From assembly GCF_009712605.1 (NCBI RefSeq), contig NZ_WASO01000011.1:62001-126000 (forward strand): a stretch of 64,000 bases of DNA. The letters run 5' to 3'. Position numbers and translations under genes: made by a program. The stretch comes from Paludibacter sp. GTDB taxonomy: Bacteria; Bacteroidota; Bacteroidia; Bacteroidales; Paludibacteraceae. Below, in pieces: positions 41,628-50,869 of this stretch. Within the stretch, counting starts at the first letter, position 1; each line of letters opens with the position of its first letter. The notes under the pieces were generated by a model. That model saw only the letters and a list, made by a program, of their open reading frames with translations, was not told where the DNA came from and did not search any database.

Positions 41628-41687
41628 TTTTGGTGATTACGATAGAAAAATATTATAATATTTAGTGATTACGATCACTAAAATCAC
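41628..41687 (+). repeat. Right 60-base flanking repeat of the DUF4143 ATPase
   Basis: Starts 8 bases after the ATPase stop. It contains a perfect 9-base inverted repeat TTTAGTGAT-TACG-ATCACTAAA, which could also act as a terminator stem or protein site. Confidence 0.85.
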
Positions 41688-41710
41688 ATTTTATTAAAAC
41701 ACACACGATT

Positions 41711-41741
41711 TTTGCCAACATCCGACAAATTTGTACTTTTG
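41711..41741 (+). promoter_or_regulatory. Promoter of the NupG-like transporter
   Basis: TTTG at 41711-41714, 19 bases, then TACTTTTG at 41734-41741: a full Bacteroidetes promoter, 25 bases before the ATG. Confidence 0.75.
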
Positions 41742-41766
41742 TATCAACTTAAATTAAAATCGCCTT

Positions 41767-43014
41767 ATGAACATAAAATTCCGCCTGACGCTGATGAGTT
41801 TTCTCCAGTTTTTTATCTGGGGATCGTGGTTGATTTCTCTCGGTGGATATCTGGGCCGCAACCTCAACTTTGAAGGAGGCCAAATTGGATCGATTTTCGC
41901 AACACTGGGCATAGCCTCACTGGTAATGCCCGGAATCATCGGCATCATCGCCGACAAATGGATCAATGCCGAACGTTTGATGGGCATTTGCCACCTGTTC
42001 GGAGCCGGAGCGCTGTTTTATGCCTCCACCCTTACCGACTACGATCACATGTATTGGGCGATGCTAATCAACCTGTTCTTTTACATGCCCACCATTGCAC
42101 TGAATAACACGGTAGCTTACAACGCTTTGGAGCAATATAAATACGACATTGTCAAATCTTTTCCCCCAATTCGAACGTTCGGAACCATCGGTTTTATCGT
42201 TGCCATGTGGGTGGTCGACCTGTCTGGCTTCAAAAACTCCAACGCACAGCTTTACGTAGGCTCCATTGCTTCGCTGTTCATGGCCCTGTATTCATTCACA
42301 CTTCCGGCTTGTACGCCCGCCAAAACCGAACATAAATCGCTGATGTCGGCGTTGGGACTTGATGCATTGGTCCTGTTCAAAACACGGAAAATGGCCGTTT
42401 TCTTTTTCTTTGCCATGCTTTTGGGAGCTGCGTTGCAAATAACCAATTCGTACGGCGACCTGTTTATCGGCAGTTTCAAATCGATTCCGGAATATGCCGA
42501 ATCGTTCGGTGTAAAACATTCGGTAATCCTGCTTTCGCTATCGCAAATGTCTGAGACACTGTTCATTTTGACCATACCATTCTTCCTGAAACGCTTCGGA
42601 ATCAAACAGGTGATGCTGATGAGTATGCTGGCCTGGGTGCTCCGTTTCGGATTTTTCGGCATCGGCAACCCCGGGTCGGGACTGACACTGCTCATCCTCT
42701 CGATGATCGTTTACGGCATGGCATTCGATTTCTTCAATATCTCTGGCTCACTGTTTGTTGAGACCGAGGCAAAACCCGAAATCAGAGCCAGTGCACAGGG
42801 ATTGTTTATGATGATGACCAACGGGTTGGGAGCCATTATGGGAGGATATGCTAGCGGAGCAATCGTCGATTTGTATTCCAAATATGGAGAAGGCGGTGTA
42901 CTGATTAGCCGCAACTGGCCTACCATCTGGTTTATATTTGCAGGTTATGCAATGGTCATTGCAGTCTTGTTTGCGCTGTTCTTCAAGTACAAACACAAAG
43001 CAAATTCGATCTAA
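41767..43014 (+). CDS. NupG-family nucleoside:H+ symporter-like MFS transporter
   Basis: A 415-residue 12-helix permease. The opening RLTLMSFLQFFIWGSWLISLGGYL, the IAERL-like NAERLMG turn, FPPIRTFGTIGFIVAMWVVD and SQMSETLFILTIPFFLKRFGIK match the nucleoside:proton symporter family (NupG/XapB). It likely imports nucleosides. The metallophosphoesterase gene follows 14 bases after its stop, so the two form an operon, perhaps for nucleotide or nucleoside salvage. Confidence 0.88.
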   Translation: MNIKFRLTLMSFLQFFIWGSWLISLGGYLGRNLNFEGGQIGSIFATLGIASLVMPGIIGIIADKWINAERLMGICHLFGAGALFYASTLTDYDHMYWAMLINLFFYMPTIALNNTVAYNALEQYKYDIVKSFPPIRTFGTIGFIVAMWVVDLSGFKNSNAQLYVGSIASLFMALYSFTLPACTPAKTEHKSLMSALGLDALVLFKTRKMAVFFFFAMLLGAALQITNSYGDLFIGSFKSIPEYAESFGVKHSVILLSLSQMSETLFILTIPFFLKRFGIKQVMLMSMLAWVLRFGFFGIGNPGSGLTLLILSMIVYGMAFDFFNISGSLFVETEAKPEIRASAQGLFMMMTNGLGAIMGGYASGAIVDLYSKYGEGGVLISRNWPTIWFIFAGYAMVIAVLFALFFKYKHKANSI

Positions 43015-43028
43015 AAAAGAGAACACAC

Positions 43029-43856
43029 GTGAAACGTTTAGGAATAATTATCCTGCTCTGGGCGGAAATCGTTTGTTCGGTTTCCGCCTTTGCGCAAAAT
43101 GGTACCGGATCATTCCGGTTTGCCCTGATTACCGATACCCACCTCAAGCAAACCGATCCGCGAAACGAAGCGACGTTGCGTCAAACGGTAAAGGATCTCA
43201 ATGCGCAAAAAAATCTGGATTTTGTGATTGTGGCCGGCGACGTAGCTGATAAAGGCGACCGACCGTCGCTACTGAAGGCGAAACAACTGCTCGACAGTCT
43301 GAAAATACCTTACTATGCCATTCCGGGCAACCACGATACCCGCCATTGCAAAACAATTACCTCCACCTTCGACTCAGTATTTGTTCAACACCACTTTTCG
43401 TTTATGCACAAAGGATATTTCTTTATCGGATTCAATACCGGACAAGGCAATGGAAATAACCGGGGACGTGTAAACCAGAATGAACTCAACTGGATCAACG
43501 CCCAGTTATCGAAAATTCCGTTACACCAACCTGTAATTGCTATCACTCATTTCCCTATCGTCTCTGTTCAGGTGGACGATTCAGCCAAAATAATAAATAC
43601 ACTATTGAAATACAATACCAAAGCTATACTGGGCGGCCACTATCACCGCAATGCCGTATTCGACTATAATGGTGTTCCCGGTATTCTTACGCGTACTCTC
43701 CAACAAACTATATCCGGAAAATGTGGTTATTCGATAGTTGAAATCGCCAACCAAATAAAGGTATACGAACGGAATCCTCTTACTTCCTCATCCTATCTCT
43801 GGCTTACATTGCCACTGAACAAAGAGAACGAGACAATTGCCGAATCAAATCCGTAA
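43029..43856 (+). CDS. Secreted calcineurin-like metallophosphoesterase
   Basis: A 275-residue periplasmic enzyme. Signal peptide at 1-22 (LGIIILLWAEIVCSVSAFAQ). The metal-binding blocks ITDTHLK, VAGDVADKGD, IPGNHDTR, THFP and GGHYHR of the calcineurin phosphoesterase fold are all present. The start codon is GTG at 43029, since an ATG at that point is absent and the signal peptide begins there. Operon position after a NupG-like transporter suggests action on nucleotides or another phosphoester in the periplasm; this is inference. Confidence 0.88.
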   Translation: MKRLGIIILLWAEIVCSVSAFAQNGTGSFRFALITDTHLKQTDPRNEATLRQTVKDLNAQKNLDFVIVAGDVADKGDRPSLLKAKQLLDSLKIPYYAIPGNHDTRHCKTITSTFDSVFVQHHFSFMHKGYFFIGFNTGQGNGNNRGRVNQNELNWINAQLSKIPLHQPVIAITHFPIVSVQVDDSAKIINTLLKYNTKAILGGHYHRNAVFDYNGVPGILTRTLQQTISGKCGYSIVEIANQIKVYERNPLTSSSYLWLTLPLNKENETIAESNP

Positions 43857-43962
43857 CTTTTTTCTTAATTATTTTCCAGGTCCTAACTTGTTATGAGTTA
43901 AATTGAACTGGAAATCAACCCTATTTAAATCGACTATTTCCACATCTTAAATTCCTTTTTCA

Positions 43963-43992
43963 TTGCCATACCAATAAATTTGCCGAACTTTG
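43963..43992 (+). promoter_or_regulatory. Candidate promoter of pyrH
   Basis: TTG at 43963-43965, 19 bases, then GAACTTTG at 43985-43992. An alternative -7 element, TAAATTTG, is at 43975-43982. Confidence 0.45.
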
Positions 43993-44030
43993 CGCCGCAA
44001 AATATAACGCTATTTTAACCCTACATTTTT

Positions 44031-44741
44031 ATGGCAATTTACAAACGCATTTTGCTAAAAATCAGCGGTGAATCGCTGATGGGAGAAAAACAGTACGGCA
44101 TCGACGAAACCCGCCTCGGCGAGTATGCTGCCCAAATTAAAGAAATAGCCGATATGGGCGTTCAGATCGGAATCGTTATCGGAGGTGGCAACATCTTTCG
44201 CGGTTTGAGTGGCGCTTCCAAAGGTTTCGACCGTGTAAAAGGCGACCAAATGGGCATGTTGGCTACCGTTATCAACAGCTTAGCTCTCAGCTCTGCACTC
44301 GAAGCTTTGGGCGTAAAAACGCGCGTATTGACGGCTATCCGCATGGAACCGATCGGCGAATTCTACAGCAAAGCAAAAGCTATTGAAAGTCTGGAACGCG
44401 GCGAAGTAGCCATCTTCTCAGCCGGCACCGGCAATCCGTTCTTCACCACCGACACCGGCTCTTCACTTCGTGCCATCGAAATTGAAGCCGACGTGATGCT
44501 CAAAGGCACTCGTGTGGATGGCATCTACACTGCCGACCCCGAAAAAGATCCTACCGCCACCAAATTCGACGAAATTACATACGACGAAATCTATATCCGT
44601 GGCCTCAAAGTGATGGACCTGACCGCAACCACCATGTGCAAAGAGAATAAAATGCCGATCTATGTTTTTGACATGGACACCGTTGGCAACCTCAAAAAGG
44701 TGATGAGCGGCGAAAAAATCGGAACTTTAGTAAAACTATAA
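44031..44741 (+). CDS. pyrH: UMP kinase
   Basis: A 236-residue amino acid kinase-fold enzyme that phosphorylates UMP to UDP. RILLKISGESLMG, IGIVIGGGNIFRG, SAGTGNPFFTTDTGSSLRA, VDGIYTADPEKDP and LKVMDLTATTMCKENKMPI are the standard PyrH blocks. It is followed by a short repeat-like spacer and panC on the same strand. Confidence 0.97.
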   Translation: MAIYKRILLKISGESLMGEKQYGIDETRLGEYAAQIKEIADMGVQIGIVIGGGNIFRGLSGASKGFDRVKGDQMGMLATVINSLALSSALEALGVKTRVLTAIRMEPIGEFYSKAKAIESLERGEVAIFSAGTGNPFFTTDTGSSLRAIEIEADVMLKGTRVDGIYTADPEKDPTATKFDEITYDEIYIRGLKVMDLTATTMCKENKMPIYVFDMDTVGNLKKVMSGEKIGTLVKL

Positions 44742-44770
44742 TCAAAATGTGGAAATTTGAAGATGTAAAG

Positions 44771-44829
44771 ATTTGAGGATGAACCTACATCCCCAAATTT
44801 TCAAATCCTCAAATCCTCAAATTAAAACA
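44771..44829 (+). repeat. Short AT-rich repeat between pyrH and panC
   Basis: GATTTGAGGATG is roughly mirrored by CATCCCCAAATT, followed by tandem CAAATCCT units up to the panC start. It is degenerate, with no spacer pattern; probably an intergenic repeat or mRNA processing site. Confidence 0.35.
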
Positions 44830-45672
44830 ATGAAAGTCTTTTCAACCATTGCCGATCTGAAAGCTGAAATTGCAGCTCAAAAAGCAGCCGGCAAAACTAT
44901 CGGACTGGTTCCCACCATGGGAGCCCTCCACGCAGGACACGCTTCACTCGTGAAAAAATGTGCTGCAGAAAATGACGTAACCGTAGTTAGTGTTTTTGTA
45001 AACCCGACTCAGTTCAACGACAAAAACGATCTGAAAAACTACCCGCGTACGCTCGAAAAAGATACCGAACTGTTACAAAGCGTCGGATGTAACCTTATCT
45101 TTGCACCAAGCGAAGATGAAATTTACCCCGAACCTGATACCCGCGTTTTCGACTTCACACCGCTCGATAAAGTGATGGAAGGCAAGTATCGTCCGGGGCA
45201 TTTCAACGGAGTAGCTCAGATTGTGAGCAAGTTATTTGACATCGTGACACCCGACAGGGCTTATTTTGGAGAAAAAGACTTTCAGCAACTGGCCATTATC
45301 CGCGAGATGGTAAAACAGCTCGGTTTGGCGCTCGAAATCATTGCCTGCCCTATTGTGCGCGAAGCCGACGGCCTAGCATTGAGCAGTAGAAATGCCCGTT
45401 TAACTGATAGTCAGAGAAAAAAAGCGGTAACCATATCGAAAGTTTTATTTGAAAGTCGTAATTTTGCACCCTCAAAACCGATTGCCGAACTCACCGACTG
45501 GGTAATTGACAACGTCAACAAAGAGAGTGAGTTGCGCGTCGAATATTTTGAGATCGTCGATGGCAATACCCTTCAGGCAGTATCGGATTGGAATCAAACC
45601 GATTATATCGTAGGATGTATCACCGTATTTTGCGGCGAAGTGCGCCTCATCGACAATATTCGTTATAAGTAG
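44830..45672 (+). CDS. panC: Pantoate--beta-alanine ligase
   Basis: A 280-residue class I synthetase-like enzyme. The HIGH-type motif is in [16 protein letters not shown], followed by [37 protein letters not shown] and the KMSKS-like ALSSRNARL. It makes pantothenate from pantoate and beta-alanine. The ATG at 44830 was chosen because the family starts at this KVFSTIADL block; an in-frame start 19 codons earlier lies in the repeat-like spacer. panD, which supplies beta-alanine, follows. Confidence 0.96.
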   Translation: MKVFSTIADLKAEIAAQKAAGKTIGLVPTMGALHAGHASLVKKCAAENDVTVVSVFVNPTQFNDKNDLKNYPRTLEKDTELLQSVGCNLIFAPSEDEIYPEPDTRVFDFTPLDKVMEGKYRPGHFNGVAQIVSKLFDIVTPDRAYFGEKDFQQLAIIREMVKQLGLALEIIACPIVREADGLALSSRNARLTDSQRKKAVTISKVLFESRNFAPSKPIAELTDWVIDNVNKESELRVEYFEIVDGNTLQAVSDWNQTDYIVGCITVFCGEVRLIDNIRYK

Positions 45673-45758
45673 TTTTATTTTATTGAATTAAGGCAAATTA
45701 ATCACCTGTTGAAAGTTGTCGGTCGACAATAATTAACACCCACTAACCAATCATTTTC

Positions 45759-46109
45759 ATGCAAATTGAAGTTTTAAAATCCAAGATCCACCGTGTCACT
45801 GTTACCGACGCGAATTTGAACTATATCGGCAGCATCACTCTTGACGAAGATTTAATGGATGCCGCCAATCTCATAGAGCACGAAAAAGTCAGCATTCTGA
45901 ACAACAATAACGGTGCACGCTTCGAAACTTATATCATTAAGGGAGAACGCGGTTCTGGAACCGTATGCCTGAATGGTGCAGCTGCACGCCTGGTTCAACC
46001 GGGTGATATTGTGTTGGTTGTGTCTTTTGCAACGATGGATTTCGAGGAAGCAAAAACCTGGAAACCAACCATCATTTTTCCCGACACGGCTACCAATAAG
46101 CTGAAATAA
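45759..46109 (+). CDS. panD: Aspartate 1-decarboxylase
   Basis: A 116-residue pyruvoyl enzyme that makes beta-alanine. Self-cleavage would be between Gly24 and Ser25 in [31 protein letters not shown] and [14 protein letters not shown] are family blocks. It is paired with panC 86 bases upstream, giving the last two pantothenate steps side by side. Confidence 0.97.
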   Translation: MQIEVLKSKIHRVTVTDANLNYIGSITLDEDLMDAANLIEHEKVSILNNNNGARFETYIIKGERGSGTVCLNGAAARLVQPGDIVLVVSFATMDFEEAKTWKPTIIFPDTATNKLK

Positions 46110-46190
46110 ATTCCGGCATTCGTTTGCCGTTTGCTGACAGAGCTCTCTGAGTCGATTCCTTTGTTTTTGATTTTATATCCAATAATCTTT

Positions 46191-48830
46191 ATGAAGAAAC
46201 AACTCATCATTTTTGGCTCTGTTTTCGGAGGATTTTTCTTGATCCTCCTTTTTTTGCCTATGGCATTCAATGGCAAAGTAGACACTATTGTCAAGTCTGA
46301 AACCAACAAAAAACTTAACGCAACGTTCAATTACAGCAAGTTAAGTATCAGCTTGCTACGTAATTTCCCGAAGGCGACCATCGAGCTCGAAGATCTTTCC
46401 ATCGTCGGTGCAGGTGAGTTTGCCAAAGATACACTTGTCTCCACCAAATCTTTTCAGGTGGTGGTCAACCTCCTGAGCCTTTTTGGAAACAGCGGTTACG
46501 AGGTTTCCAAAGTGGTGCTCGATCGCCCGGTGGTAAACGCCATTGTGGGCAAAGACGGCAAAATGAACTGGGACATTATGAAACCGGATTCTACTGTTGC
46601 CAAAACCGACACGACCCCGTCTAAATTTCACCTCAAACTTAAAAAGCTGGCTATCGACGAAGGTCGGATTACCTATAACGACCGTAAAGCCGGACAATTG
46701 CTTACGCTCAACAAGTTTTCAGGAACGCTCTCGGGCGATATGACGGCCGACGTAACCGACATCGAAACGCAGATGAAGGCCGAAAAAGTGAGCTTCACCA
46801 TGGGAAATATCCCCTATCTGCGCGATGCCAACATCGAGTTGGAAGCCAACCTGAATGCCGATCTTAAGAACAGCAAATACACGCTCAAAAAGAACAAAAT
46901 TAAGGTCAACGACCTAGAAGCCAGTCTCGACGGTTGGGTTGCTATGCTTCCGAAAGGCTACGGCATGGATCTCAAACTGTCAACTCCGGCACTTGCCTTC
47001 AAAAACATTCTTTCGCTGGTTCCTGCTATCTATGCCAACGACTTTAAGTCCGTTCAGGCTGATGGTAAGGTCTCTCTGGAAGGCTATGCAAAAGGCCAGT
47101 ACAGCGATTCGGTAATGCCATCATTCAAAATTGCATTGAATGTAATCAACGCCTGGTTCAAATACCCGAATCTCCCGAAATCAGTCACCAATATCAATCT
47201 GCAACTTATTGCCGAAAATCCGGGCAACCGCCTCGATCAGGTACAACTGCACGTACCGAAATTCCATTTCGAAATGGGCGGAAATCCCTTCGATTTGAGT
47301 GGCAATTTTAGTAATTTGCTTGGCAATACGGCATTTGCAATGAAAGCCGCCGGACGGCTCGATTTGGGTGGAATTAAGGATTTCTATCCGCTCGAAGCCG
47401 GAACTGGCCTCACAGGACTTATTACAGCCAATCTGGCCGCCTCCGGCACCATGGAACAAGTACAAAGCGGTCAGTACGAAAACATCAACGCCAACGGGTT
47501 GTTGCAAATCAATAACATGAACTACAAGGGCAAAGATATGCCGGCGGTTCGTATTCCACAGGCAAAATTGCAGTTCTCTCCCAAATTTGCCGAACTGAGC
47601 AATACTCAAATCATTATTGGCAAAAGTGATATTTCAGCTGATGGAAAACTGGAAAACATCATTCCCTACGTGATGAAAAATCAGACTATTAAGGGAACAC
47701 TTAATGTATCTTCCAATAATCTGAATTTTAACGAATTGATGGCGTCGTCAACCACGACAACAAGTAATAAATCAGTTCAGACAACTGCATTTGTAGTGCC
47801 AAAGAACATAGATTTTGTACTCAATGCCAAAGCAAAGAAGGTGGTTTACAATAAATTCGATATCAACAATCTGGCAGGTCAAATCATTGTGAAAGACGGT
47901 ATTGCTTCGATGAAAAATGTTCAATTGGGAATGTTTGATGGAACTATCACAACCAATGGTAGTTACAGCACCGTCGATCCTAAAAAGCCGGCCGTGGATT
48001 TCGATCTGAACATTCAGACTGCTTCATTTGCCAAAACATTCGTATCGCTCGATATGGTGCAGAAACTGGTTCCTATTTTTGAGAACGTAAAAGGAAACTA
48101 TTCGGTGAAGATGTCGCTCAAATCGTTGCTCGACGACAAAATGAACATCGACTATAACTCTTTATTGGCAAATGGCTTGCTTCAGTCGAATAATGTTCAG
48201 GTAGGTGGAGTATCGGCACTTAATTCACTGGCTACGGCTCTTAAGAATGACAAACTCAAAAGCTTCTCAACAAAAGATCTGAAAATCCCGTTCACCATCG
48301 CCGAAAAAGCAGTGAATGTGAAGCCATTTGATGTAAAAATAGCTAATTACACCCTGAATTTGGGAGGAAAAACCGGTCTGGACAAAAGCATTCTTTACAA
48401 CGGGAAACTAACCTTGCCTCCGGGAACTCCTTCTCCATTAGGAATCAATCTCAGCAACATTCCGTTCCAGATTCTGGGAACTTTCAGTAATCCGAAAATT
48501 AAATTAGGCACTGCCGAACTAGGCAAATCGATTGCCAACACCGCGTTGAGCACAGCCAAAAGTGCTGTAGCCCCGAAACTGGACGCAGCCAAAGCCGAAG
48601 CGCAGAAGAAAATGGATCAAATCAGGGCAGATGCCAAGGCCAAAGCCGATGCACTTTTACAGGCTGCACAAAGCCAGGCTGACAACATCGTCAATCAGGC
48701 AAAAAACCCGTTTGCTAAAATTGCTGCTAAAAAACTTGCCGACGAAACCATGAAAAAAGCCCAGCAAAAAGCAAACGACATCATTGCAAAGGGTGACGAA
48801 GAGGCGCAAAAATTACAAGTGTCAAAATAA
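46191..48830 (+). CDS. AsmA-family protein with coiled-coil tail
   Basis: An 879-residue protein anchored by one N-terminal helix (LIIFGSVFGGFFLILLFLPM). The AsmA N-terminal pattern (LNATFNYSKLSISLLRNFPKATIELEDLSI) is followed by repeated beta-rich segments (LKLKKLAIDEGRITYNDRKAG and similar) and the AsmA C-terminal region with AGRLDLGGIKDFYPLEAGTGLTG. The last 95 residues are an Ala/Lys/Gln-rich helix (AEAQKKMDQIRADAKAKADA) predicted to be coiled coil. AsmA-like proteins of the inner membrane are linked to lipid transport to the outer membrane. The ATG at 46191 gives a proper membrane anchor; an upstream TTG frame is less likely. Confidence 0.88.
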   Translation: MKKQLIIFGSVFGGFFLILLFLPMAFNGKVDTIVKSETNKKLNATFNYSKLSISLLRNFPKATIELEDLSIVGAGEFAKDTLVSTKSFQVVVNLLSLFGNSGYEVSKVVLDRPVVNAIVGKDGKMNWDIMKPDSTVAKTDTTPSKFHLKLKKLAIDEGRITYNDRKAGQLLTLNKFSGTLSGDMTADVTDIETQMKAEKVSFTMGNIPYLRDANIELEANLNADLKNSKYTLKKNKIKVNDLEASLDGWVAMLPKGYGMDLKLSTPALAFKNILSLVPAIYANDFKSVQADGKVSLEGYAKGQYSDSVMPSFKIALNVINAWFKYPNLPKSVTNINLQLIAENPGNRLDQVQLHVPKFHFEMGGNPFDLSGNFSNLLGNTAFAMKAAGRLDLGGIKDFYPLEAGTGLTGLITANLAASGTMEQVQSGQYENINANGLLQINNMNYKGKDMPAVRIPQAKLQFSPKFAELSNTQIIIGKSDISADGKLENIIPYVMKNQTIKGTLNVSSNNLNFNELMASSTTTTSNKSVQTTAFVVPKNIDFVLNAKAKKVVYNKFDINNLAGQIIVKDGIASMKNVQLGMFDGTITTNGSYSTVDPKKPAVDFDLNIQTASFAKTFVSLDMVQKLVPIFENVKGNYSVKMSLKSLLDDKMNIDYNSLLANGLLQSNNVQVGGVSALNSLATALKNDKLKSFSTKDLKIPFTIAEKAVNVKPFDVKIANYTLNLGGKTGLDKSILYNGKLTLPPGTPSPLGINLSNIPFQILGTFSNPKIKLGTAELGKSIANTALSTAKSAVAPKLDAAKAEAQKKMDQIRADAKAKADALLQAAQSQADNIVNQAKNPFAKIAAKKLADETMKKAQQKANDIIAKGDEEAQKLQVSK

Positions 48831-48907
48831 TATTGCGCTGAAATTCAGCACAATGATTAAAAAAGCAGAAAAGAAATCCAATTATAGAAATAATTTGTGG
48901 ATAATTT

Positions 48908-48938
48908 TTTGGTTGTTGATAAAATTTCTGTACCTTTG
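48908..48938 (+). promoter_or_regulatory. Promoter of the rpmB operon
   Basis: TTTG at 48908-48911, 19 bases, then TACCTTTG at 48931-48938: an exact match to the Bacteroidetes consensus, 47 bases before the rpmB ATG. Confidence 0.85.
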
Positions 48939-48984
48939 CGCTCCCATTCTGTGAAAGAATAAACAATAAAAAATAGAATAAGAT

Positions 48985-49224
48985 ATGGCAAAGACTTGTC
49001 AAATTACCGGAAAAAAAGCAATGACAGGAAACAACGTTTCTCACTCGAAACGTCGCACAAAACGCGTTTTTGATGTAAACCTGTTTACACGTAAGTTCTA
49101 TTGGGTAGAACAAGATTGCTGGATTAGCCTGAAAGTATCGGCTGCCGGACTGCGCACGATTAACAAAATCGGTTTAAATGCTGCCATTAAGAAAGCAGCT
49201 GAAAAAGGGTATTTATACGTATAA
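48985..49224 (+). CDS. rpmB: Ribosomal protein bL28
   Basis: A 79-residue bL28. [33 protein letters not shown] and [18 protein letters not shown] match the family throughout. First gene of a three-gene ribosomal operon, 18 bases before rpmG. Confidence 0.97.
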   Translation: MAKTCQITGKKAMTGNNVSHSKRRTKRVFDVNLFTRKFYWVEQDCWISLKVSAAGLRTINKIGLNAAIKKAAEKGYLYV

Positions 49225-49242
49225 CCAAGAGGAGGCAGAGAA

Positions 49243-49431
49243 ATGGCTAAGAAATCAAAAGAAAACAGAATCCAGGTGATTTTGGAATGCACCGAGCACA
49301 AAGAAAGCGGTATGCCGGGTACATCTCGCTATATCACAACCAAAAACCGTAAAAACACAACCGGTCGTTTGGAGTTGAAAAAATATAACCCTATTCTGAA
49401 AAGAGTAACGGTTCATAAAGAAATCAAATAA
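49243..49431 (+). CDS. rpmG: Ribosomal protein bL33
   Basis: A 62-residue bL33 ([48 protein letters not shown]). Only one cysteine is present, so it is the zinc-independent type. The DUF4295 gene follows after 12 bases. Confidence 0.97.
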   Translation: MAKKSKENRIQVILECTEHKESGMPGTSRYITTKNRKNTTGRLELKKYNPILKRVTVHKEIK

Positions 49432-49443
49432 TAACTATATACT

Positions 49444-49596
49444 ATGGCAAAGAAAGCGGTTGCATCATTGCAAACAGGTGAAGGTCGTGCCTATGCTAAG
49501 GTGATTAAAATGGTTAAATCTCCTAAGACTGGTGCATATGTCTTCAAAGAAGAAATCGTTCACAACGATGAAGTAAAAGGATTTTTCGCTAAATAA
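49444..49596 (+). CDS. DUF4295 family small protein
   Basis: A 50-residue basic protein (MAKKAVASLQTGEGRAYAKV, then KSPKTGAYVFKEEIVHNDEV). It matches the short DUF4295 family found right after rpmG in Bacteroidetes. Size, charge and operon position suggest a ribosome-associated protein; function is not established. A terminator follows 21 bases after its stop. Confidence 0.92.
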   Translation: MAKKAVASLQTGEGRAYAKVIKMVKSPKTGAYVFKEEIVHNDEVKGFFAK

Positions 49597-49617
49597 TTTA
49601 GCGCTACATTATAACTG

Positions 49618-49652
49618 AAAAGAGGTTGTTTCATACGAAGTAACCTCTTTTT
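49618..49652 (+). terminator. Terminator of the rpmB operon
   Basis: AAAAGAGGTT pairs with AACCTCTTTT, with a 14-base loop and a T-run on the plus strand. Confidence 0.85.
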
Positions 49653-50295
49653 GTTTGTCATTATAATTGTCCTTATTCAACTTTCGTAAGCATTGTTTTC
49701 TACCTGTATAACATGTTTAAAATATTGATATTTATAATGCACAGAAATTTATAATTGAAGTTTTGCACCATATATTTTTCCAAATTTCAAATTTGTTCTT
49801 TGCCTGCCGCAGGCCTTACTTTTTGGTGCAAAAAGTAAGCAAAAACATTGACGGAAAGAACTCGTTCGCTCGGCTATGAAACATTTTCTCATTAACCAAC
49901 TTCTGTAGGTAGCCTACTCACTCAAACAGCTTTCCGTCAGTTTGGTATTTTTGTTGATCCCTTCGGGACTGATTTCACCAAAGATGATAAAATATCCTGC
50001 TATTTTCATCTAACTTGCTCATGCAGATTGGAGTGGCCTTGTGCGGTGAGCCAAAAAACAAGTGAAGCGACGCAAAAATCGTCCTTGTTTGAAGTTTCTG
50101 ACGCAAGGAGGAAACGAGTTTGGGCGATTTTCGTCGGTGAACGTCAGTTTTTTGAGCGAAGCGGGCATAGCCTTGACCTTTTTGTTTACTTTTTGTGTCA
50201 AGACAAAAAGTAAAAAGAGAACATGAGGTCTATATCAAAAACGAAATTAAAGGTATTATATTAAGTAGTTCAGAAGTTGCGAAAGTTGGATGTGC
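49653..50295. repeat. Gene-free region with dispersed repeats
   Basis: About 640 bases without a gene between the ribosomal operon and a small membrane protein gene. Its left part has a hairpin CTTACTTTTT/AAAAAGTAAG at 49815-49839 and arms TGACGGAAAG (49849-49858) / CTTTCCGTCA (49930-49939), a relative of the dispersed repeat. Copy B of that repeat is at 50035-50211. Confidence 0.65.
50035..50211 (-). repeat. Dispersed intergenic repeat, copy B
   Basis: The reverse complement matches copy A (28061-28239) along its full length, including GTCAAGGCTATGCCCGCTTC. The copies are about 22 kb apart and in opposite orientation. Confidence 0.75.
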
Positions 50296-50730
50296 CTAAT
50301 AAATAAGCCATGCTTTCACAAATCTGACGGCCGACAACAACAAGGGAATGCTCATAAACAGATAGAAAAGAGATAAATATGGCAAAGCAATCAAATGGCT
50401 AGTCCGCAACCCTACCCCACCACTAATCATCACCGCCATTATTCCGTAAGAGCGTAAATTGAAAAACGAGAAAAGACAAGGACGTTCGTTTTTCATTTCC
50501 CGGATGCGGTTGATGTGTTTATTTGAAATACGGAGAAACATACCCCTGAAAAACAATAAACCTCCTGTAAAAGAAAGGATTAATAACCACGGCCAGCCCG
50601 ATACCGGCTCGAAATAAGTACAACTTCGCCACAACAACATGCCTCCTGCAAACAGCCACATGCAGGCTGCCACCAATAATAAATTGTGCCGGGATATACG
50701 GGGAGTTATTTTATGAATGAAATGTTTCAT
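50296..50730 (-). CDS. Hypothetical membrane protein
   Basis: A 144-residue protein with about four hydrophobic helices (LLLVAACMWLFAGGMLLW, WPWLLILSFTGGLLFFRGMFL, SYGIMAVMISGGVGL, LPYLSLFYLFMSIPLLLS) and a basic cytoplasmic loop (NKHINRIREMKNER). Family not recognised beyond resemblance to uncharacterised Bacteroidetes membrane proteins. The ATG at 50730 was chosen because the longer frame would cross its own -7 element at 50750-50757. It is divergent from ddl. Confidence 0.7.
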   Translation of the reverse strand: MKHFIHKITPRISRHNLLLVAACMWLFAGGMLLWRSCTYFEPVSGWPWLLILSFTGGLLFFRGMFLRISNKHINRIREMKNERPCLFSFFNLRSYGIMAVMISGGVGLRTSHLIALPYLSLFYLFMSIPLLLSAVRFVKAWLIY

Positions 50731-50749
50731 AGATTTTTGAATTAGCCTG

Positions 50750-50757
50750 CAAAAATA
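50750..50757 (-). promoter_or_regulatory. -7 element of the membrane protein gene
   Basis: TATTTTTG on the minus strand, 19 bases before the ATG at 50730. Confidence 0.45.
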
Positions 50758-50780
50758 CATCACGATTCGATTATTCCTGC

Positions 50781-50816
50781 TTTTTGTGCCAACATTAGTA
50801 AAAAAACGTACCTTTG
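50781..50816 (+). promoter_or_regulatory. Promoter of ddl-tsaE
   Basis: TTTTTG at 50781-50786 and TACCTTTG at 50809-50816, spacing 22. It lies back to back with the minus-strand element at 50750. Confidence 0.6.
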
Positions 50817-50869
50817 TGCTGTCAAATAAACGACATCTATTTTTTAGTAACTTATTATCATTCAATACA

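Noticed and set aside
44771-44829. Tandem CAAATCCT units that could suggest a CRISPR-like or regulatory array
   Set aside because: Units are 8 bases with no spacers and are degenerate. They look like an ordinary short tandem repeat.
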